Below are positions 15,264 to 20,760 of a DNA stretch of 20,760 bases, piece after piece (position 1 is the stretch's first letter; every line of letters begins with the position of its first letter). The position numbers and the translations under genes were made by a program. The stretch is from IMG/VR virus record IMGVR_UViG_3300032294_000077, positions 1-20,760 of that record; one strand, written 5' to 3'. This DNA is from a virus. Below the pieces are notes generated by a model, which was given only the letters and a program-made list of their open reading frames with translations, had not been told where the DNA came from and ran no database searches.

Positions 15264-17482
15264 CTTCTGCCGTCTGGTCTAATATCAATTCGAGGCGTAC
15301 CTAATTGCCAAGCAACCCCTAGTGTAGTTGACTCAATCCTAAAGCTCATCTGGCGAGCCCGTAAGCGGGTATAGACCTGCCCATCAAACTCTTGCACATC
15401 GTAAGTGCCACGGCTGGTGTAGTTCTGAGTACTGTTTACTGCTGGTCTATCCGCAGTGCCGTAAGGAGCGCCTGAGTTTTGACGAGGCTTAACCGTCATG
15501 GTAACTTTTGGTTGATTTACGTTAGAGCCGTTAAAGGTCAAGTCAGGCAATATGCGCCACACAAACCCGAAGTTATGCCCATCGCCAATGTCAAAATCAG
15601 AAGACTGGATATAGGCTTCAATTGGTACTGGGGTTAACCCTGATACATCATCAACGTTGGCTTCATGGTAAAGAATGCGGTTGTTAACGCCGTCGGCTGC
15701 CATTGGGTATTGGCGTAAACCAGAGTCTAGCCAAGCAGTACGGTTCATTGTGCCGTAAGCCCATGCCCGCTCAAGGTAGTTATAGATAACGTAGCTGTCT
15801 ACTGTATTGCTGTTCTGTGAGCAATAGAACCACCACACTTCGCTGTACGCTTCGTTAGAAGCAGCAAATACTTGGAAAGCTTGGTCTTTATTAATGTCGT
15901 CAAAAATGAACTGCCAGATAGCGCAAGGCAACGTTTCCACACGACCAGAGTACATGAAGAACTTATCCGTACCCATCCAGTAGGTAACGTTATTAATCGT
16001 TATAGCCGAATTAGGCGACATTATTGTGATGTTGTCCTGCAACAACTGGAAGCCCCAGATGTAGGGTGGTCCTAGGTATTGCATAGAATAGATAGCCGCA
16101 TCAGACCAAACCAAGATCTCCTGACGGGTTGACCGAGCGGTAATAATAGCTGAGCCAATATTTAAGCGGTATTCACCAGACTGGTTTGTGGCAGCAGGCA
16201 CCCACTGGTAAGGGTTTTCTTGATCTGACCAGCGTACCAGTAAGGGGTCAAACGTAGTGTTAGCGTTAGTTGGGTCGTATGGGTTAGAGCCAAAGGCAAT
16301 CACAAAGCGCTGGATGGCGGAACCAATAATCTGGTTGGTTCTATTAGGTACAAACTGTCCTGAAAAGCCTGCATTGGTTGATGCTGTATTTAGTAAAAGT
16401 GCTCTAACCGAAGTACCTGTTGTAGCATCCCAGTAATAAATAGCACCGCCACGAGGGGCAATAACTAAATCTTCGCCAAAGTTGTCATTTGTCCATAAGC
16501 GTAACTGTTGACCAATACCTACAGAAGCGGCAGTGCCCCAACCCCGTACAGGAGCCACAGGTGTAGATACCACAACGGTTCCACCAGAAGCCGCAGTTGA
16601 AGTTGTTACGTATGTATTTACTGGACCAGGAGCTTGTCCAATTACCGTAGAGATAGTGTAAGTACTTGAGCTTGTTACGGTTACTACAAATGATTTTTGC
16701 AACACTAGTCGGTTTATACCGCAGGCATCAGCGGAAATACTAGAAAAATATACGTAGTCTCCAGACGCTAGACCATGCGCTGTTTGAGTAACAGTAAGAA
16801 CCGAAACGCCAATACCAGCGGCTGTAAATGGGTTAGTTAGCGTGGTGTTAACAAAAGAAGGCCAAGTGCCAGCGCCCCAGCCATTACCTACCACAAATAC
16901 GTCCAAGCCTGTATTGATTTGAAATGCCATCGTAATAGCAGTGCCACCACCCCCGTTAACTGTAGAAGTAGCAGCCGTAGCTACCGTAAACGTAAAGGTA
17001 TCAAGATCTACATAAGTAATTTGGTGCTCGGCGTTTAGCTCGCTTGCAGGTATTCCGCCTACGGCAGTAGCGCCACTTATTGTGACAAAGTCGTTATTTA
17101 CAGCACCATAGTTAGCGTAATTTACAGTAACTACCCTAGAGCCGTTTGTGGTGTAGATAACGTTGTCTGTTGATGGGGTTGACGCTGTAGTAAACGTAAC
17201 CCGTATTGGGGTAATGTCGTTGTACTCACCACCTTGCTCAATGTAGTATTTAAGATTTGTACCAACACCTAAATAGTTAGCACCGTTTAGGGCAACCCAG
17301 TTCCATAAAGCACGACATACGCCAACAAAGACATCGTTTGATAAACGTATCCAGCCGCCAATCTTCTCAGGAAAGCCAGAACGAAAGCGCACTTTGTCAC
17401 AAGCGTACCAGCCACCCTCGTTGGAGTAATCAGTACCTTCTCGGTTTACGCCTGGTCTAAATTGAAGTTTTTGTAATGGCAT
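15260..17482 (-). CDS. Large tail nozzle / head-tail connector-type structural protein (gp12-like position)
   Basis: 740 aa. The N-terminus has FRPGVNREGTDYSNEGGWY (8-26) and KVRFRSGFPEKIGGWIRL (30-47), a pattern typical of short-tail structural proteins that start by listing 'particles of interest'-like beta segments; related proteins are annotated as tail tubular B or packaged-DNA-stabilisation proteins. Two Thr/Val-rich modules appear inserted at about 100-175 (with DFVTISGATAVGGIP) and 218-285 (with TVTQTAHGLASGDYVYFSS). The rest is beta-propeller-like, with repeated Trp/Tyr segments such as YYWDATTG and WSDAAIYSMQYLGPPYIWGF. The start at 17482 is preceded by TAGGGTAAACC, where the TAG is the lysozyme stop. 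Size and its place before a GNAT-like gene and ejection genes suggest T7 gp12 (nozzle), inferred from context. Confidence 0.65.
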   Translation of the reverse strand: MPLQKLQFRPGVNREGTDYSNEGGWYACDKVRFRSGFPEKIGGWIRLSNDVFVGVCRALWNWVALNGANYLGVGTNLKYYIEQGGEYNDITPIRVTFTTASTPSTDNVIYTTNGSRVVTVNYANYGAVNNDFVTISGATAVGGIPASELNAEHQITYVDLDTFTFTVATAATSTVNGGGGTAITMAFQINTGLDVFVVGNGWGAGTWPSFVNTTLTNPFTAAGIGVSVLTVTQTAHGLASGDYVYFSSISADACGINRLVLQKSFVVTVTSSSTYTISTVIGQAPGPVNTYVTTSTAASGGTVVVSTPVAPVRGWGTAASVGIGQQLRLWTNDNFGEDLVIAPRGGAIYYWDATTGTSVRALLLNTASTNAGFSGQFVPNRTNQIIGSAIQRFVIAFGSNPYDPTNANTTFDPLLVRWSDQENPYQWVPAATNQSGEYRLNIGSAIITARSTRQEILVWSDAAIYSMQYLGPPYIWGFQLLQDNITIMSPNSAITINNVTYWMGTDKFFMYSGRVETLPCAIWQFIFDDINKDQAFQVFAASNEAYSEVWWFYCSQNSNTVDSYVIYNYLERAWAYGTMNRTAWLDSGLRQYPMAADGVNNRILYHEANVDDVSGLTPVPIEAYIQSSDFDIGDGHNFGFVWRILPDLTFNGSNVNQPKVTMTVKPRQNSGAPYGTADRPAVNSTQNYTSRGTYDVQEFDGQVYTRLRARQMSFRIESTTLGVAWQLGTPRIDIRPDGRR

Positions 17483-17490
17483 GGTTTACC

Positions 17491-17967
17491 CTAGGATAAA
17501 AATAAGGCACGTTCATCGTTTCTGCGGGTTACTAAGCCTTTTAATACTTTACCCCCAGCTAGCGTATATTTCAAGAACTCTTCTGCCGCTTCTTCCATAT
17601 CGCCACGAATAACCTTTTGACGGAGGGTTGAGCGCTGTAGTGTTCCAAGCCCAACATTAAAGCTAAAGCTAACAAGAGCATCGAATTGACCTTGAGTGAG
17701 CTTAACGGGACAGTAGCGTTCAACACCTCGTTCAAAGCGGTTAAGATCATCTCGAAGAATGTCATCTACTTCCTCCATCAAAAAGGTACGGTCATCTTTG
17801 TACTCCAGTGGGTAGGCATCCCGCTCATCTATTTTTAACGCACCTTGCCGTGGGTAGAGTACATGCCCGACACCAATCGTCCACAATTTAGCGGGACAGC
17901 GGTACGGCTTCTGGCGAACGCCTTCATGGTGCTTAATCATTTTGATGGCTTTTTCGCTTACTTTCAC
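17491..17967 (-). CDS. Endolysin: GH24 phage-type lysozyme
   Basis: 158 aa. Residues 15-30 show the GH24 catalytic core, E15-G-V, then C24, then T30 within LWTIGVGHV (28-36). The spacing E-x8-C-x5-T equals the T4 lysozyme triad E11/D20/T26 with Cys in place of Asp, a variant known among phage lysozymes. Further support is QGQFDALVSFSFNVGLGTLQ (about 91-110) and the C-terminal GLVTRRNDERALFL (144-157). The enzyme cuts the glycan backbone of murein at lysis. There is no signal peptide or N-terminal membrane anchor, so it should depend on the adjacent holin. The start is GTG (17967), overlapping the holin stop as GTGA; the preceding AAGAA is only a weak ribosome site, so coupling probably drives expression. 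Confidence 0.92.
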   Translation of the reverse strand: MKVSEKAIKMIKHHEGVRQKPYRCPAKLWTIGVGHVLYPRQGALKIDERDAYPLEYKDDRTFLMEEVDDILRDDLNRFERGVERYCPVKLTQGQFDALVSFSFNVGLGTLQRSTLRQKVIRGDMEEAAEEFLKYTLAGGKVLKGLVTRRNDERALFLS

Positions 17968-18446
17968 TTCTTAAACGCCTGTGTGCCAAACCAGAATGCA
18001 ATAATGGAAGCCAGAATCTGCATCTCTTGATCGTCAAAAATCATCGTAACGGATTCGGCAAATGCAGCGCCAGATGACCATGCCCACCAGATTGAGGCAA
18101 TATCAACAATGATTAACAACATCACAAACAGGTAAGTCACCATAGGGCGTACCGAGGCACGAAGGTTAATAACCCATTGGCTAGCGCCTTTGCCAATCTC
18201 AATGTCATGGGAGTACATAGCCGTACGTTCTTGGGCTTGGGTCTCCATAGCTACTTGCTCAGTGCGGATCTCTTCTACACGAGCTTGGGCTGCATAACCA
18301 GCTTCTAGGAGTTTTAGTTCCCGCTCCATCTGCATAGCAGCCATGGCGAGCTCATGCTTTTTATCACCCTTGTCTTGGAAGAAGTCTAGTAGTTTAGGCA
18401 GACCCCCCATGAGGAAGGACAGCGCTGTGGATATTAATGTCAACAT
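17964..18446 (-). CDS. Holin of the 3TM / GTA-holin type
   Basis: 160 aa. A short hydrophobic N-terminus (about 3-16) and a lysine-rich turn lead into a long charged helix (about 28-85). Then come WVINLRASVRPMVTYLFVML (91-110), a membrane segment to about 123, and a last hydrophobic segment (about 143-156) ending FWFGTQAFKK. The order 'helix, RASVRP, TM, IASIIAFWFGTQ' is characteristic of the gene-transfer-agent 3TM holin family, which makes the inner-membrane lesion that lets endolysin out. It sits directly before the lysozyme gene (GTGA overlap) and after a small membrane protein gene (TAATG overlap, 18448-18444), so the three form a lysis cassette. Confidence 0.8.
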   Translation of the reverse strand: MLTLISTALSFLMGGLPKLLDFFQDKGDKKHELAMAAMQMERELKLLEAGYAAQARVEEIRTEQVAMETQAQERTAMYSHDIEIGKGASQWVINLRASVRPMVTYLFVMLLIIVDIASIWWAWSSGAAFAESVTMIFDDQEMQILASIIAFWFGTQAFKK

Positions 18447-18706
18447 TATTTCTTAGCCCTTTCTTCAAGCAGTTTGACCCGCACATGCAGGTCTTGGATT
18501 TCTCTGTGTAGCTCGGCTTTGAGGATATGGCGTTTTTCAGCAGACAATGGGCTATCGGTTGGCACACCCTCGTTAGTAATTAGGGCTGGCATCTTGCCCT
18601 CAATCTTAGTAAGGCGTTCTTGGAATGAAGAAACCTGACCGAGTAGCCACGCTATACAGGCTACCAAAATCGGTATAACCGCCTTCATAATGTCTTGCAT
18701 GTTCAT
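18446..18706 (-). CDS. Small single-TM coiled-coil protein, possible i-spanin-like lysis protein
   Basis: 86 aa. One hydrophobic segment near the N-terminus (about 9-25, IPILVACIAWLLG) is followed by a soluble stretch with SSFQERLTKIEGKMPALI and a C-terminal amphipathic helix, ILKAELHREIQDLHVRVKLLEE. This N-in, C-out topology with a coiled-coil ectodomain is that of inner-membrane spanins, but an outer-membrane partner with a lipobox is not seen embedded or next to it. Similar small proteins occur in lysis regions of many phages without a proven function. The start overlaps the upstream stop (ATGA, 18706-18703) and the stop overlaps the holin start (TAATG). A second Met at residue 3 is a less likely start. 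Confidence 0.7.
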   Translation of the reverse strand: MNMQDIMKAVIPILVACIAWLLGQVSSFQERLTKIEGKMPALITNEGVPTDSPLSAEKRHILKAELHREIQDLHVRVKLLEERAKK

Positions 18707-19155
18707 TTTTTAAACCCCCATACCATATAATAAGCAATCCATGCCGCCACCATAAAGCACCAGAACTGCACCCATTTAACCTTTGCTAACTCTTTATCAA
18801 AATACTTCTTGTCTTCTTTTTCAAGGCGCTCAATCTCCGTCTTGATGTCTAGCACCTTTTGCCACTCTTTGGTGCCGTGCTGCTTTATAAAATCAACCCT
18901 TAATTTATACTCTTCATCCGATATTTTCTTACGGTGTCGGTACTCTTCAAGGGCTTTAAATATCGCCCGCTCTTTCTTTAACTCTGCTTCTCTGCGCTCA
19001 CGAATCTTGGCATTTGCCCGTTCCTTCGCTAAATCTACCGCTTCCTTCTGAACATCCTCGATGTTCTTACCAATCTCTTTACCAGCTTCTCGACCAGTCT
19101 TAAACCCTTCGCTGATCCCCTTGGCACCAGCCGATAACCCCAGTTCGTCTGCCAT
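18703..19155 (-). CDS. Coiled-coil protein with a C-terminal transmembrane anchor, unknown function
   Basis: 150 aa. Residues about 10-35 are Gly/Lys-rich with an amphipathic G-x3-G pattern (SEGFKTGREAGKEIGKNI). Residues about 35-125 are a highly charged Glu/Lys/Arg helix, likely coiled coil. Residues 128-147 (KWVQFWCFMVAAWIAYYMVW) form a single membrane segment with a GFKK tail. No signal peptide or lipobox is present, so it is a tail-anchored type protein with its bulk probably in the cytoplasm. It lies directly upstream of the spanin-shaped gene with an ATGA overlap, which links it to the lysis cassette. A role as an antiholin or lysis accessory factor is possible but not shown. ATG 19155 follows the adhesin gene by 17 bases, with weak GTGGATC ahead of it. 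Confidence 0.7.
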   Translation of the reverse strand: MADELGLSAGAKGISEGFKTGREAGKEIGKNIEDVQKEAVDLAKERANAKIRERREAELKKERAIFKALEEYRHRKKISDEEYKLRVDFIKQHGTKEWQKVLDIKTEIERLEKEDKKYFDKELAKVKWVQFWCFMVAAWIAYYMVWGFKK

Positions 19156-19172
19156 GATCCACTGTTTGCACC

Positions 19173-20099
19173 CTATGCTGTGTATGTACCAGATGAATTG
19201 AAGTAATGGTAGGTGTACCCTCCGCTAGAAACAACAGTTCCTCCAGTGCCTCTTTGAGCGCCAGCGTAACGTAAGACCACAATACCTGAACCCCCAGCAG
19301 CGCCGGGCTGTACACGACCTCCGTTATTCCATACTTGAGCACCACCACCGCCACCACCAGTATTTGCTGCACCTGCAGTTGGGTTAATAGAGCCAGCCCC
19401 AGCACCGCCATCACCGCCACCGCCAGCACCACCAACTCCAGAAAATGCTCCTTGTGGGCCATCCCAACGAGATCCGCCACCACCGCCACCGCCACGAGTT
19501 ACGCCGTCAAACCAAGTTGCACCAGCGCCTCCGTTACCACCTTGACCAGGAACGCCATTATTACCAGCAGCTCCAGCGCCACCACCGCCACCAGCCGGAA
19601 CGCCTGAAGAAATACCTATTCCGTTACCGCCAGCGTTACCTTGACCTGAAGTTGCGGCACCACCACTATAACCGTTACCTGCAGCACCACCGCCTGAGCC
19701 CCCAGAATTACCGTTTGCTGCTTGACCACCGCCACCGCCACCTATGGAAGTTATAGAGTTAAAGCTAGAGTTGTCTCCGTTGCTACCATTACCACCACCA
19801 GAAGACGCTCCTGCACCGCCATTACCAACAACAATAGGGTAGTTTGTACTAAGGGTTACTGTACTAGAACCAGAAAGATAACCTCCCGCACCGCCACCGC
19901 CAGCGCCCCCATTACCACCACCCCCGCCACCGCCACCAATAATTAGGTACTCTACGGCATAGGCAGCTGCATAAGCGAGCTTCCAAGTTCCAGCATCATT
20001 TACAAAGATTTTTTTAACCTGCGTGTTTGATCCAGATTGATTTACATAGGCGTTTGCTAATAACTTCCAAGTCCCGCCATCTTTAATGTAAATAGCCAT
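19173..20099 (-). CDS. Glycine-rich tail-tip adhesin (receptor-binding protein candidate)
   Basis: 308 aa. The N-terminal 47 residues hold two similar units, GGTWKLLANAYVN (8-20) and AGTWKLAYAAAY (36-47). They are followed by VEYLIIGGGGGGGG (49-62) and about 200 residues of glycine runs broken by Ala, Asn, Ser and short variable loops. The end is GSGIVVLRYAGAQ (about 267-279) and a small beta segment with YTYHYFNSSGTYTA. The 'VEYLIIGGGGGGG ... GSGIVVLRY' frame is a recognised glycine-rich phage domain, comparable in style to gp38 adhesins of T4-like phages, where polyglycine-II helices display receptor-binding loops. It lies between a fibre gene and the lysis genes, as expected for a distal receptor-binding protein. 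It could instead be a fibre assembly factor. AGG 9 bases upstream supports the 20099 start. Confidence 0.75.
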   Translation of the reverse strand: MAIYIKDGGTWKLLANAYVNQSGSNTQVKKIFVNDAGTWKLAYAAAYAVEYLIIGGGGGGGGNGGAGGGGAGGYLSGSSTVTLSTNYPIVVGNGGAGASSGGGNGSNGDNSSFNSITSIGGGGGGQAANGNSGGSGGGAAGNGYSGGAATSGQGNAGGNGIGISSGVPAGGGGGAGAAGNNGVPGQGGNGGAGATWFDGVTRGGGGGGGSRWDGPQGAFSGVGGAGGGGDGGAGAGSINPTAGAANTGGGGGGAQVWNNGGRVQPGAAGGSGIVVLRYAGAQRGTGGTVVSSGGYTYHYFNSSGTYTA

Positions 20100-20102
20100 T
20101 AC

Positions 20103-20760
20103 TTAAACCTGATACCAAATATCACCATTTGAACCGCCAACTGGAGCAGAAGTAGATACTGTCCGGGTTCCGTACCCATTAGTGCCTAATGAAGTTACTG
20201 TTAATGCGTTAATAGCTCCGCCAGTAATAGATACGTTGTTAGCGTTTTGTGTTGACATGGTACCAAGAGTCCCTGTGGCATTTTGCACAAAAGCCGTGGT
20301 TGCAATCTGGGTAGTATTAGTTCCTGCTGTAGCTGTCGGCGCTGTGGGTGCCCCTGTAAATGTAGGAGATACCGCTGATATAGACCCAGAAAACACCGCT
20401 GTAGAGCCTGTTAGCGCCCCTGTTAAAGCCGTTGTGCCTGTAACTGCTAGGTTGCCGTTGACTGTAAAGTTACCTACTGAACCAGATAAAGCGCTGTAAA
20501 AATTTGTTCCATCGCAATAGACAAGTGCTGTAATACCGTTAGGAATGGTTACGCCAGTCCCAGAAGCACCGATAATCCGTATGGCAAAACCGCCTGTTGT
20601 GTTGTTATAAACAATGTAGGTCTTCTCAACCAGCGGGGCGATTATGTCCCGTTGGGCGGTATTTGTGCCAGTAACGACTAGTACAGCGTTTCGTGCCTCG
20701 TCTGCTACCCCGTTAAAGTTAGTAAGCGTGTAGTTGGCATTGGTCATAACAATGCTTTGA
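20103..20760 (-). CDS. Tail-fibre-type protein, C-terminal part (5' end beyond the window)
   Basis: The frame is open to the right edge (Q-S-I-V precede the ATG at 20747), and S-I-V-M-T-N-A-N-Y reads like the middle of a beta strand, so I think the gene continues beyond the window. If not, it starts at ATG 20747 (214 aa, with only a distant AAAG as ribosome site). Residues counted from that Met: about 5-80 is a Thr/Gly/Asn-rich beta domain with DEARNAVLVVTGTNTAQRD and a YCDGTNFY motif; about 92-130 has NFTVNGNLAVTGTTALTG-type shaft repeats; 129-154 has PTFTGAPTAPTA then TQIATTAFVQ, a hallmark of phage side-fibre and collar repeats; GDIWYQV closes the protein. It probably forms a trimeric fibre next to the glycine-rich adhesin encoded 3 bases downstream. 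Confidence 0.75.
   Translation of the reverse strand, partial: QSIVMTNANYTLTNFNGVADEARNAVLVVTGTNTAQRDIIAPLVEKTYIVYNNTTGGFAIRIIGASGTGVTIPNGITALVYCDGTNFYSALSGSVGNFTVNGNLAVTGTTALTGALTGSTAVFSGSISAVSPTFTGAPTAPTATAGTNTTQIATTAFVQNATGTLGTMSTQNANNVSITGGAINALTVTSLGTNGYGTRTVSTSAPVGGSNGDIWYQV

Noticed and set aside
19100-19495. 131-aa minus-strand reading frame across the adhesin gene
   Set aside because: It lies in another frame of the glycine-codon repeats, where Gly runs become Val/Ala runs; the adhesin frame has clear domain structure.
19300-19930. Dense CCACCGCCACC-type repeats as a CRISPR or microsatellite locus
   Set aside because: The repeats follow the codon frame of glycine runs in the adhesin and have no regular spacer structure.
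1-20760. Integrase, attachment site, transposase or defence-island genes
   Set aside because: No such motif, terminal repeat or gene was seen; the window is almost fully occupied by phage structural, lysis and a few enzyme genes.

Overview
This window is part of the genome of a tailed bacteriophage (Caudoviricetes), most likely with a short, podovirus-like tail and a Gram-negative host. The sequence shows no host-specific marker, so the host is not named. The evidence is a continuous late block on the minus strand (about 1174-20760). It holds tail fibre and adhesin proteins, a lysis cassette (holin, GH24 endolysin, two further small membrane proteins) and a run of virion proteins. Their order resembles T7 genes 12-13-14-15-16: nozzle-like protein, small GNAT-fold protein, Ala/Gln-rich ejection protein, transglycosylase protein, giant internal protein. 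No terminase, portal, major capsid, integrase or polymerase gene lies in the window, so lifestyle and exact taxonomy cannot be settled here.

Layout. Positions 1-1082 are plus strand: the end of an HNH/DUF1364-like nuclease gene, then a very AT-rich PAPS-reductase-family gene. Positions 1083-1173 are the only real gap; it lies between convergent gene blocks and contains an imperfect inverted repeat. Everything from 1174 rightward is read right to left. In transcription order: (1) a tail-fibre-type protein running off the right edge; (2) a glycine-rich adhesin; (3) a coiled-coil membrane protein, a spanin-shaped membrane protein, a GTA/3TM-type holin and a lysozyme; (4) a 740-aa nozzle-like protein, a 363-aa beta-rich virion protein and a 502-aa Gly/Pro-rich virion protein; (5) a GNAT-like 137-aa protein, a 388-aa ejection protein, a 658-aa protein with a soluble lytic transglycosylase domain, and a 1996-aa polyvalent internal protein with an HExxH peptidase motif; (6) a 411-aa HTH plus metallophosphoesterase protein and a 227-aa protein with an HExxH zincin motif.

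Most neighbouring late genes overlap by ATGA, GTGA or TAATG, or have a stop codon embedded in the next Shine-Dalgarno site, so they look like one translationally coupled operon. Functionally the block covers host recognition, lysis, tail completion and DNA ejection. The less ordinary points are two separate predicted zinc peptidases in one late operon, an AT-rich (mosaic-looking) central portion of the giant internal protein, a transglycosylase in the gp15 position rather than gp16, a short Gly-Gly motif recurring in three consecutive virion proteins, and an HTH-fused phosphoesterase at the end of the virion operon. I found no convincing entirely new system; the strongest leads are the two peptidases and the mosaic internal protein.
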